DNA from: Anoxybacteroides tepidamans
GTDB taxonomy: Bacteria; Bacillota; Bacilli; Bacillales; Anoxybacillaceae
NCBI RefSeq assembly: GCF_014201465.1
Contig: NZ_JACHEP010000024.1
Coordinates: 1 to 45,604, forward strand
Length of the DNA: 45,604 bases
Direction: 5' to 3'
Positions within the stretch are counted from its first letter, which is position 1, and each line of letters opens with the position of its first letter. The position numbers and the translations under genes were made by a program. The notes below the pieces were generated by a model, which worked only from the letters and a program-made list of their open reading frames with translations, had not been told where the DNA came from and searched no databases. Below, piece after piece: positions 1-7,909 of the stretch.

Positions 1-91
<91 letters not shown>

Positions 92-96
92 CAAAT

Positions 97-133
97 AAAA
101 AAAGCATGTCTCATAATGAGGCATGCTTTTTTT
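97..133 (+). terminator. Rho-independent terminator of the rRNA operon
   Basis: An A-rich arm and GCATGTCTCA pair with TGAGGCATGC, leaving a TAA loop and a run of seven T. It starts six bases after the 5S gene, so it most likely ends the rrn transcript. Confidence 0.9.
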
Positions 134-608
134 ATAAGTTAGAAAGTGTAAAATGTTGATCGCTGTCTAGCTCCATGCGCCATCGGTGTGATGCGCTTTG
201 CCTTGTCTATCGGCGGCGATACGTTGAGTTAGCTCCTTTGAAATAACCTACGCAACACCAAGCTTTGCTTGGTCTGAGCCTCTTCGGCGGTGCTTGTGTG
301 CTCTTCGTGGAGCCAAGGATCGCGACATTTCGCCGTTCTCCGCAGGACGCGGGCTGCCTTTAGGCGAATTGGGGGCGTTTTCCGCTTTTCTTACTCTCGA
401 AAAAGAAACGAGCTTCTATTCCTTGCGAAGGCAGCAAAATCTTTTCTCATCTTATGCACAAAATGAATATGCTGTTTAGAGTAAATGAACTGAAATTTTT
501 TGGAAAATTGTATGCCAGACTCTCTCATCTTAATGATTTCTCATAAAACTATATAAATACAACTGGGAAGTTTAACTTATGGCGGACGAAAAAGTAGACT
601 CCCTATTT
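134..608. other. Spacer between rrn and ctsR, no supported gene
   Basis: No convincing coding sequence is present. The 150-400 part is locally GC-richer than its surroundings and contains short complementary stretches such as CAAGCTTTGCTTGG. It resembles the degenerate, structured filler often seen around rrn operons in Bacillaceae. A 61-codon open frame at 294-479 has no ribosome binding site and its product is not recognisable. Confidence 0.5.
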
Positions 609-742
609 TTTCGACTGTCGGAGGCAAGTCTGTAACTTGCCTTCGTCACGCCTTCGCGTGACAGAGGACCGAACAACCAACCGCTTCACAGACAAATGCA
701 TTTGTCTGGAAGCGGTGTTGTTCGGTCACCCGACAGTCGAAA
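609..742. repeat. Structured repeat-like element with four-way-junction fold
   Basis: An outer stem of 13 bp (TTTCGACTGTCGG at 609-621 with its complement at 730-742) encloses three further hairpins: GGCAAG/CTTGCC, GTCACG/CGTGAC with a CCTTCG loop, and a long arm GACCGAACAAC/GTTGTTCGGTC. The long arm contains ACCGCTTC/GAAGCGGT and the self-complementary core CAGACAAATG/CATTTGTCTG. Almost every base is paired. This could be a MITE/bcr-like genomic repeat or a structured RNA. The strand of any transcript is unknown. Confidence 0.7.
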
Positions 743-905
743 CATACCGATTACTCCATAAAAGGCGAAAACGTTAAAGTTCCAAATTGCATTTATATAA
801 AAGGATTTTTCAGCGGTGCTGTCGAAATGGATATCAACGCATACTTTTCTTGTTTCAATTTTAGAAAAAAGGCAATGATAATAGTTAGTTTTAAAGTTCA
901 GTTTG

Positions 906-959
906 TTGCATTTTTTTCGTATTTGCTATATAGTAAAATTAAGGTCAAATATAGTCAAA
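906..959 (+). promoter_or_regulatory. ctsR operon promoter with CtsR operator
   Basis: TTGCAT (906-911) and TATAGT (929-934) are separated by 17 bp and form a sigma-A promoter. Just downstream, GGTCAAA-N3-AGTCAAA (943-959) matches the known CtsR heptad direct repeat. The operon is therefore expected to be repressed by its own first product and induced by heat or protein damage. Confidence 0.85.
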
Positions 960-988
960 GTCAACTACCTATGCAAGGAGGAGGTAGG

Positions 989-1450
989 GTGCGAAACATT
1001 TCAGATATCATAGAACAATACTTGAAGCAAGTATTGAATATGAGCGATCAAGAGATTGTTGAAATTAAACGAAGCGAAATCGCTCATAAATTTCAATGTG
1101 TTCCTTCACAAATTAATTATGTGATTAACACTCGTTTTACGTTAGAACGAGGATATATTGTGGAAAGTAAGCGCGGCGGTGGCGGATATATTCGAATTAT
1201 GAAAGTAAAAGCCAAAAATGAAGCGCAGTTAATTGATCAACTATTAACCCTCGTTGACCATCGTATTAGTCAATCAAATGCGGAAGGGGTTATTCACCGC
1301 TTGGTTGAAGAAAAAGTGATTTCTCAACGTGAAGCCAATATTATGTTGAGTGTAATTGATCGTTCTGTTTTATATATTGACTTACCGCAGCGAGACGAGC
1401 TAAGAGCCCGAATGTTGAAAGCCATGTTGACCTCGCTGAAATATAAATGA
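989..1450 (+). CDS. ctsR: CtsR, repressor of class III heat-shock genes
   Basis: CtsR is a dimeric winged-helix repressor that binds heptad repeats upstream of clp genes and loses DNA binding on heat stress. This 153-residue product matches the family length. The N-terminal half carries the helix-turn-helix around FQCVPSQINYVINTRF and the glycine-rich wing GGGGYIRI, which is the thermosensing turn in the family. The C-terminal half is the dimerisation region. The GTG start at 989 was chosen because it follows a perfect AAGGAGGAGG and gives the conserved RNISDIIEQYL start; the frame stays open upstream to 827, but that part crosses the promoter and operator. It is the first gene of the ctsR-mcsA-mcsB-clpC operon. 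Confidence 0.95.
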   Translation: MRNISDIIEQYLKQVLNMSDQEIVEIKRSEIAHKFQCVPSQINYVINTRFTLERGYIVESKRGGGGYIRIMKVKAKNEAQLIDQLLTLVDHRISQSNAEGVIHRLVEEKVISQREANIMLSVIDRSVLYIDLPQRDELRARMLKAMLTSLKYK

Positions 1451-1466
1451 GGAAGAGGTGAATCGC

Positions 1467-2012
1467 TTGATATGTCAAGAATGTAAACAAAAGCCTGCCA
1501 CTATGCATTTCACCAAAATTATCAATGGTGAAAAAACGGAGTTTCATCTTTGTGAGCATTGTGCTCAAGAGCATGGGGATGTTTTTATGTTTCCTGAAAA
1601 TGCAGGATTTTCGATTCATAATTTATTGTCCGGTTTATTGAACTTTGAATCCCCTATAAAAGAAACAAAGCCCAATGCATTTCAAGGCATCGAGCTTTTA
1701 CAATGTGAACGTTGTAATATGACATATCATCAATTCGCAAAAATTGGTAGATTCGGGTGTTCACATTGCTATCATACATTTGCAAAACAGTTACAGCCGA
1801 TATTGAAAAGGCTTCATAGCGGCAATACTACCCATGCTGGAAAAATTCCGAAACGAATTGGTGGAACGATTCATGTTCGCAAACAAATTGAGCAGTTAAA
1901 ACAAAAACTCCAAGAGCTTATTGTGAGGGAAGAATTTGAAAAAGCGGCCGAAGTTCGCGACCAAATTCGTTTGCTGGAAACGAAGTTAAGCGAACATAGA
2001 GAGGAGGACTAA
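1467..2012 (+). CDS. mcsA: McsA, zinc-finger activator of the McsB arginine kinase
   Basis: McsA binds and activates McsB and helps inactivate CtsR under stress. The 181-residue product starts MICQEC and shows four CxxC pairs (CQEC, CEHC, CERC, CSHC) that form its zinc sites. It ends in a UVR-type helical hairpin ([20 protein letters not shown]) like that in ClpC and UvrB. A TTG start at 1467 is preferred: it has GAAGAGGTGA just upstream and gives the family N-terminus, although GTG at 1458 is in frame. The gene lies 16 bp after ctsR and 4 bp before mcsB. Confidence 0.93.
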   Translation: MICQECKQKPATMHFTKIINGEKTEFHLCEHCAQEHGDVFMFPENAGFSIHNLLSGLLNFESPIKETKPNAFQGIELLQCERCNMTYHQFAKIGRFGCSHCYHTFAKQLQPILKRLHSGNTTHAGKIPKRIGGTIHVRKQIEQLKQKLQELIVREEFEKAAEVRDQIRLLETKLSEHREED

Positions 2013-2016
2013 TCTC

Positions 2017-3105
2017 ATGTCTCTCGAAAAATTTTTGAATACAGCGGTGAGCTCTTGGATGAATCAAGAAGGTCCGGATTCTGATATTGTGTTAAGCAGT
2101 AGAATTAGGCTGGCGAGAAATATTGTGGATTACGAGTTTCCGACTGTATTTAGCAATGAAGAAGCGCAACAAATTGTAGAATTATTTGAACAACATTTTG
2201 CTCAACAATCATATCGTTCGCTCGGTCGGTTTGAGCTTTTGAAAATGAACGAACTTCAATCGATTGAAAAAAGGGTATTAGTGGAAAAACATCTCATTAG
2301 CCCTCATTTAGCGGAAGATTGTCCATTCGGGGCATGTTTGCTTTCAGAAAATGAAGAAGTAAGCATTATGATCAACGAAGAAGATCATATTCGCATTCAG
2401 TGTTTATTCCCTGGTCTTCAGTTAACAGAAGCTCTAGAGATGGCTAATGAGTTAGATGATTGGATTGAGATGCATATCAATTATGCATTCGATGAAAAAA
2501 GGGGGTATTTAACAAGTTGTCCGACGAATGTTGGAACAGGATTGCGGGCGTCTGTCATGATGCATCTTCCAGCTCTCGTTTTAACACAACAAATGAATCG
2601 GATTATTCCTGCCATTAATCAGCTTGGACTAGTAGTACGTGGAACGTACGGAGAAGGAAGTGAGGCGTTAGGAAACATATTCCAAATATCAAATCAAATT
2701 ACACTCGGTAAGTCAGAAGAAGACATTGTAGAAGATTTAAAGAGCGTTGTGCAGCAATTAATTGCTCAGGAAAGAATGGCAAGAGAGGCATTAGTCAAAA
2801 CTTTAAACATACAATTAGAAGACAGAGTCTTTCGCTCCTATGGGATATTGGCGAATAGCCGTGTGATCGAATCAAAAGAAGCAGCACAATGTTTATCGGA
2901 TGTTCGGTTAGGAATCGACTTAAGGTATATTAAAAATATTTCGCGCAATATTTTAAATGAATTGATGATTTTAACGCAACCCGGCTTTTTACAGCAATAT
3001 GCTGGCGGAGCATTAAGACCAAATGAACGGGATGTTCTTCGAGCCAAGCTGATTCGGGAGCGTTTAAAGATGGAAGAAAAAAAAGCGATGGAGGGTGATG
3101 AATGA
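2017..3105 (+). CDS. mcsB: McsB, protein-arginine kinase
   Basis: McsB phosphorylates arginines on CtsR and on damaged proteins, marking them for ClpCP degradation. The 362-residue sequence has the phosphagen-kinase-like fold signatures: SSRIRLARN near residue 27 for nucleotide binding, the NEEDHIRIQ loop, and SCPTNVGTG with the catalytic-type cysteine at about 168. The C-terminal phospho-arginine-binding region is complete. The ATG start follows GAGGAGG. The stop codon overlaps the clpC start, which points to coupled translation. Confidence 0.95.
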   Translation: MSLEKFLNTAVSSWMNQEGPDSDIVLSSRIRLARNIVDYEFPTVFSNEEAQQIVELFEQHFAQQSYRSLGRFELLKMNELQSIEKRVLVEKHLISPHLAEDCPFGACLLSENEEVSIMINEEDHIRIQCLFPGLQLTEALEMANELDDWIEMHINYAFDEKRGYLTSCPTNVGTGLRASVMMHLPALVLTQQMNRIIPAINQLGLVVRGTYGEGSEALGNIFQISNQITLGKSEEDIVEDLKSVVQQLIAQERMAREALVKTLNIQLEDRVFRSYGILANSRVIESKEAAQCLSDVRLGIDLRYIKNISRNILNELMILTQPGFLQQYAGGALRPNERDVLRAKLIRERLKMEEKKAMEGDE

Positions 3106-5537
3106 TGATGTTCGGTAGATTTACAGAACGGGCGCAAAAAGTGTTAGCGTTAGCTCAAGAAGAAGCAGTGCGTCTTGGCCACAATAATATTGGCACAGAG
3201 CATATTTTACTTGGTTTGATTCGCGAAGGAGAAGGGATTGCTGCGAAAGCGCTAATGGCTCTAGGATTAGGTCCGGAGAAAATTCAGAAGGAAGTGGAAG
3301 CGTTAATTGGCCGTGGTCATGAATCTTCACAGACAATCCATTATACGCCTCGTGCGAAAAAAGTAATCGAGCTTTCGATGGATGAGGCGAGAAAGCTAGG
3401 ACATTCGTATGTAGGTACAGAGCATATTTTACTTGGTTTGATTCGCGAAGGAGAAGGAGTGGCAGCTCGCGTTCTCAATAATTTAGGAGTGAGCCTTAAT
3501 AAAGCACGTCAACAAGTTTTGCAATTATTAGGAAGTAATGAATCGGTTTCGGGACATCAAGGTAGTTCTTCTCATGTCAGCACGCCAACTTTAGATAGTC
3601 TTGCTCGTGATTTAACGGCGATTGCCCGTGAAGGAAGTTTAGATCCAGTTATCGGTAGAAGCAAAGAAATTCAGCGCGTCATAGAAGTATTAAGCCGGCG
3701 CACGAAAAACAACCCGGTTTTAATCGGGGAGCCTGGCGTCGGGAAAACAGCGATCGCTGAAGGATTGGCGCAGCAAATCGTCAATAACGAAGTTCCGGAG
3801 ACGCTCCGCGATAAACGAGTGATGACGCTTGATATGGGAACGGTGGTAGCCGGAACAAAATATCGCGGTGAATTTGAAGATCGTTTGAAAAAAGTGATGG
3901 ATGAAATTCGGCAAGCAGGGAACATCATTTTATTCATTGACGAACTTCATACATTGATTGGAGCAGGCGGTGCAGAAGGGGCGATCGATGCGTCGAACAT
4001 TTTAAAACCTTCCCTCGCTCGTGGGGAGTTGCAATGTATCGGGGCGACTACGTTAGATGAATATCGGAAATATATCGAAAAAGACGCCGCGTTAGAACGC
4101 CGTTTCCAACCGATTTATGTTGATGAGCCAACGGTCGAAGAATCGATTCAAATTTTAAAAGGATTGCGTGACCGTTATGAAGCTCATCATCGCGTATCGA
4201 TTTCCGATGAAGCCATTATTCAAGCCGTTAAATTATCAGACCGTTACATTACGGACCGCTTCCTTCCAGATAAAGCGATTGATTTAATTGATGAAGCTTG
4301 TTCGAAAGTTCGTCTTCGTTCCTTTACGGCTCCGCCAAATTTAAAAGAATTGGAACAAAAATTAGAGGAAGTTCGTAAAGAAAAAGACGCGGCTGTGCAA
4401 AGTCAAGAGTTTGAAAAAGCTGCTTCGTTGCGCGATACAGAACAACGATTGCGCGAGCAGTTAGAAGAAACGAAACGAGCTTGGAAAGAAAAACAAGGAC
4501 AAGAGAATTCCGAGGTGACTGTCGAGGATATTGCGATGGTTGTATCCAGCTGGACAGGGATTCCAGTGTCAAAGCTGGCGCAAACAGAAACCGAACGACT
4601 ATTGAAGTTAGAAGAAATTTTACATTCGCGCGTCATCGGACAGGAAGAGGCGGTCAAAGCGATTGCAAAGGCGGTACGTCGTGCTCGTGCAGGATTGAAA
4701 GATCCGAAGCGTCCGATTGGTTCATTTATTTTCCTAGGTCCAACAGGAGTCGGAAAAACGGAGTTGGCACGGGCATTAGCTGAAGCGATGTTTGGTGACG
4801 AAGATGCATTAATTCGAATTGATATGTCAGAATATATGGAGAAGCATTCTACTTCTCGCCTTGTCGGATCTCCTCCTGGGTATGTTGGATATGAAGAAGG
4901 CGGCCAATTAACAGAGAAAGTGCGCCGCAAACCGTATTCAGTTGTTTTGTTAGATGAGATGGAAAAAGCGCATCCAGACGTATTTAACATTCTTTTACAA
5001 GTATTAGAAGATGGACGCTTAACGGATTCGAAAGGAAGAACGGTTGATTTTCGCAATACGATTGTGATTATGACTTCAAACGTCGGAGCTGACGCGCTTA
5101 AACGGAATAAATATGTAGGCTTTAACGTTCAAGATGAAAATCAGAAATATAAAGATATGAAAAGTAAAGTGATGGATGAATTGAAAAAAGCATTCCGTCC
5201 GGAATTTTTAAATCGTATTGACGAAATTATTGTATTCCATTCACTAGAAAAACAACATTTAGCGCAAATCGTAAATTTAATGGCTGAACAGCTTGTGAAA
5301 CGCTTAAAAGAACAAGATATCGATTTAGAATTGACACAAGCAGCGATCGAAAAAATTTCCGAAGAAGGATATGATCCGGAATACGGTGCGCGCCCATTGC
5401 GCCGGGCATTGCAAAAACATATTGAAGACCGCTTATCCGAGGAATTGCTGAAAGGCACGATTGGAAAAGGACAAAAAGTCATTGTAGATGTAAAAGACGG
5501 GGAATTTGTTGTTTTATCCGAGCAAACGGTTCAGTAA
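3105..5537 (+). CDS. clpC: ClpC, AAA+ unfoldase of the ClpCP protease
   Basis: ClpC unfolds substrates, including McsB-marked proteins, and feeds them to ClpP in the cytoplasm. About 810 residues, the family's normal length. The order is two Clp-N repeats ([28 protein letters not shown]), a first AAA domain with Walker A GEPGVGKT near 208 and Walker B LFIDELHT, a UVR/M-domain coiled coil (about 415-470) that docks adaptors, and a second AAA domain with GPTGVGKT near 545. Three ATG codons stand in a row; 3105 gives the usual MMFGRF start, spaced from GAGGGTG. Intact. Confidence 0.97.
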   Translation: MMFGRFTERAQKVLALAQEEAVRLGHNNIGTEHILLGLIREGEGIAAKALMALGLGPEKIQKEVEALIGRGHESSQTIHYTPRAKKVIELSMDEARKLGHSYVGTEHILLGLIREGEGVAARVLNNLGVSLNKARQQVLQLLGSNESVSGHQGSSSHVSTPTLDSLARDLTAIAREGSLDPVIGRSKEIQRVIEVLSRRTKNNPVLIGEPGVGKTAIAEGLAQQIVNNEVPETLRDKRVMTLDMGTVVAGTKYRGEFEDRLKKVMDEIRQAGNIILFIDELHTLIGAGGAEGAIDASNILKPSLARGELQCIGATTLDEYRKYIEKDAALERRFQPIYVDEPTVEESIQILKGLRDRYEAHHRVSISDEAIIQAVKLSDRYITDRFLPDKAIDLIDEACSKVRLRSFTAPPNLKELEQKLEEVRKEKDAAVQSQEFEKAASLRDTEQRLREQLEETKRAWKEKQGQENSEVTVEDIAMVVSSWTGIPVSKLAQTETERLLKLEEILHSRVIGQEEAVKAIAKAVRRARAGLKDPKRPIGSFIFLGPTGVGKTELARALAEAMFGDEDALIRIDMSEYMEKHSTSRLVGSPPGYVGYEEGGQLTEKVRRKPYSVVLLDEMEKAHPDVFNILLQVLEDGRLTDSKGRTVDFRNTIVIMTSNVGADALKRNKYVGFNVQDENQKYKDMKSKVMDELKKAFRPEFLNRIDEIIVFHSLEKQHLAQIVNLMAEQLVKRLKEQDIDLELTQAAIEKISEEGYDPEYGARPLRRALQKHIEDRLSEELLKGTIGKGQKVIVDVKDGEFVVLSEQTVQ

Positions 5538-5548
5538 AACGAGGTTAT

Positions 5549-5587
5549 AAGGTATGCGGCAATCATTTGGCGCATACCTTCTTTTTG
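5549..5587 (+). terminator. Terminator after clpC
   Basis: AAGGTATGCG (5549-5558) pairs with CGCATACCTT (5571-5580) and is followed by CTTTTT. It separates the ctsR operon from radA, although read-through is likely since the gap is short. Confidence 0.85.
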
Positions 5588-5616
5588 CATTTGTTTTAAA
5601 GAGAGGAATTAGTGGT

Positions 5617-6402
5617 ATGAAGAAAAAAACGAAATTTGTTTGCCAAGAATGCGGATATGAATCAGCAAAATGGATGGGGAAATGCCCCGGATGCCAAACG
5701 TGGAACTCTATGGTGGAAGAAATGGAACGAGCAAAACCCGCAACTAGGGGAGTATTTGTTCATTCCTCTTCGAACACGATCTCTAAGCCGGTACCGATTA
5801 CAACAATCGCAACATCACAAGAACCGAGAATCGTAACAGATCTTTCGGAGTTTAATCGCGTGTTAGGCAGTGGGATCGTGAAAGGCTCTCTCGTATTAAT
5901 TGGCGGTGACCCTGGAATCGGCAAATCAACGCTTCTTTTACAAGTGTCTTCTCAACTAGCATTGAGACAATATAAGGTGCTATATATTTCTGGAGAGGAA
6001 TCGGTGAAGCAAACAAAGTTGCGCGCTGACCGTCTTCACATCTCTTCTCATGAATTATACGTATTAGCAGAAACGGATTTAGAATATATTCATCAAGCGA
6101 TCGAAGAAGTGCAGCCTGATTTTGTGGTCATTGATTCGATTCAAACGATCTATCGTGCGGAGATTGCTTCCGCTCCAGGCAGCGTTTCTCAAGTGAGAGA
6201 ATGCACAGGAGAGTTAATGAGAATTGCGAAAACAAAGGGAATTGCCATTTTCATTGTCGGGCATGTTACAAAAGAGGGAGCGATTGCTGGCCCGAGAATT
6301 TTAGAGCATATGGTGGATACGGTTCTATATTTTGAAGGAGAACGGCATCATACGTATCGAATTTTACGGGCAGTCAGTAACCAAATGTTATTAAACAATT
6401 AA
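5617..6402 (+). pseudogene. radA: Host radA, 5' half, cut by the mobile element
   Basis: RadA/Sms is a RecA-like helicase that processes recombination intermediates. The 261-codon remnant keeps the zinc finger (CQEC...CPGC) and the Walker [10 protein letters not shown], and reads as normal RadA up to RILRAV at about 6376. In intact RadA the next residues are the KNRFG motif. Here the frame runs into foreign DNA (SNQMLLNN) and stops, so that motif and the Lon-like C-terminal domain are lost. ATG 5617 follows GAGAGGAA. The 3' half does not occur anywhere in this window. The product is probably non-functional. Confidence 0.92.
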
Positions 6403-6508
6403 ATGAACGATATGTCGATTGATATAAAAATTCTATAAACTTTGACAAATAAGGATTTTTCGCATATAATTCAATCGTCTAATATTTAATAAAATTTAAA
6501 CAATTAAA
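6391..6508. repeat. Pair of 13-bp direct repeats at the left end
   Basis: TTAAACAATTAAA occurs at 6391-6403 and again at 6496-6508, both between the radA junction and the first recombinase gene. Repeats near an element end can be recombinase-binding sites. Because the sequence is very A/T-rich this may be chance. Confidence 0.35.
6442..6470 (+). promoter_or_regulatory. Consensus promoter of the recombinase operon
   Basis: TTGACA (6442-6447), a 17-bp spacer and TATAAT (6465-6470) make a perfect sigma-A promoter. It drives the tnpA-tnpB-tnpC-radA gene train, which shows no internal terminator until 14569. Confidence 0.85.
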
Positions 6509-6558
6509 CGTTTAATTAACAAGCTAAGATACATATACTTATAGTTTTTAGACGATTG
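6472..6558 (+). promoter_or_regulatory. Inverted repeat enclosing the tnpA leader
   Basis: CAATCGTCTAA (6472-6482) is perfectly complementary to TTAGACGATTG (6548-6558). The first arm lies at the expected transcription start; the second directly abuts the GGAGGGGGA ribosome binding site of tnpA. The stem could tie the leader ends together next to the ribosome binding site, or the arms could be protein-binding sites. This is inference. Confidence 0.5.
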
Positions 6559-6571
6559 GAGGGGGAGAACG

Positions 6572-7897
6572 GTGAGAACAACAAAGAAGTCGATGTCAGA
6601 AACGACAGAAAAACCAAATTTAAGATTAGTTAAAGATGACGATTGGAAACATAGAACAAGAAACCTACGTTTCTGTAAGCAAAAATTGACGATTATAGAA
6701 GAGGATGGCTTAGTGCGTGACTTTATGTTCATTGTACTAAGAAATGAATTTAACAAGAAAATGAAAGTGACAGGATACAGCAATTACTTTATAAAAGAAC
6801 TTAATTCAGCAAGGTTAGAGACATTGGAGTATCACGCTAAAATCATTACTCGATTCCTGAACTACATTTTTTTCGATAAATATGATGAGTATCAAATGAA
6901 AGATATTACTGAGTTAAAGATAGAGTATGGAAATCACTTTTTGAGGGATTATGCACAAGGGTATGTAGGAAAGAAAAAGAAAACTGAAATGACAGTACAA
7001 AAGGCAGAACAAGTCCTCAATCGATTTTATAAATATCTTTTTAATGAATTAGAGGATATGAAATATATAAGTGAAAAAGATTTCTTCACAAAGCATAGTT
7101 CAACTTACTACCACAGAGGACAGTGGAAGAAAAGAAAAAAGGTAGTGGAACGTGTAGAATCCTTGTTTACTGTTATCCCACCGAACTACACCCCTCCACA
7201 ACGAGTGAAACATATTCCTTCCTATGTTTTTCAAGAAATGTTGAACATATGTGATATTCATTATCCTCATTTGAAATTGGCTTTATGCCTACAAGCATTT
7301 GGTGGGTTAAGAAGAGGAGAAGTATGTAATGTATCACGAAACAATATAAGTTATCGTATGTTTGGAAAAGATTTAGGGTGGTTCACAATCGATTTAAGGG
7401 AAAAAGTTCAACTTAGAACAGATGGCAAGGACGTGGGAGGAATCAAGAAAAGAAGAATTCAACCTATACATCCTGTATTTTTGAAATTATTCCAAGAGGT
7501 TTATGACCAACATATGAAATTAATTGCACATATTGATAATCCTTACGGTGCAATTTTTCTTAATCGTGATGGAGAAGCAATGTTGGATAGCAGTTATGAA
7601 ACATTTTTCAAAAATATTGTTGACCTAGTACTAGAAAAATTATGTAAAAGAGGAGATTTTAAAAGCGCAAGTGAAGCAAAGCTTTTAATGTCTGGTAGAG
7701 TGGGAACGCATATCTTACGCCACTTTTTTACCCAGTTTATTGCAGAGTTAGAGACGACTCGTAGCCCTATTGAGGTAGCGTATTGGAGAGGGGATGGGTC
7801 ATTAGATAGTGCGATTGCCTATTTCGCACAACATCCAGTGATAGATGAGAAAATCAAAAAGATACAAGAAAAGGTATTTGATAAGATTGTGTTTTAG
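6572..7897 (+). CDS. tnpA: Tyrosine recombinase, TnpA of Tn554 type
   Basis: This 441-residue protein has an N-terminal SAM-like core-binding region (about 70-190) and a C-terminal phage-integrase domain. Visible catalytic boxes are the first arginine in GGLRRGEV, the HILRH box (H-x-x-R), a tryptophan-type box in VAYWRGDG and a candidate nucleophile tyrosine in SAIAYF. It is longer than Tn554 TnpA (361 residues). The start is GTG, supported by GGAGGGGGA. It is the first gene of a co-directional train with only a few bases between genes. Role: strand exchange for integration and excision of the element. Confidence 0.88.
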   Translation: MRTTKKSMSETTEKPNLRLVKDDDWKHRTRNLRFCKQKLTIIEEDGLVRDFMFIVLRNEFNKKMKVTGYSNYFIKELNSARLETLEYHAKIITRFLNYIFFDKYDEYQMKDITELKIEYGNHFLRDYAQGYVGKKKKTEMTVQKAEQVLNRFYKYLFNELEDMKYISEKDFFTKHSSTYYHRGQWKKRKKVVERVESLFTVIPPNYTPPQRVKHIPSYVFQEMLNICDIHYPHLKLALCLQAFGGLRRGEVCNVSRNNISYRMFGKDLGWFTIDLREKVQLRTDGKDVGGIKKRRIQPIHPVFLKLFQEVYDQHMKLIAHIDNPYGAIFLNRDGEAMLDSSYETFFKNIVDLVLEKLCKRGDFKSASEAKLLMSGRVGTHILRHFFTQFIAELETTRSPIEVAYWRGDGSLDSAIAYFAQHPVIDEKIKKIQEKVFDKIVF

Positions 7898-7909
7898 GGG
7901 GTGAGGGGA

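Noticed and set aside
294-479. 61-codon open frame in the rrn-ctsR spacer
   Set aside because: No ribosome binding site, unlikely composition and no recognisable product; it lies in structured filler sequence.
609-742. Bacillaceae-1 type RNA near the rRNA operon
   Set aside because: The location fits, but the characteristic RUCCU terminal loops are not present.
827-988. N-terminal extension of ctsR
   Set aside because: It crosses the promoter and CtsR operator; the GTG at 989 has a perfect ribosome binding site and gives the family N-terminus.
4403-5056. 217-codon antisense frame in clpC
   Set aside because: A codon-bias shadow of the highly conserved clpC gene, with no start signals.
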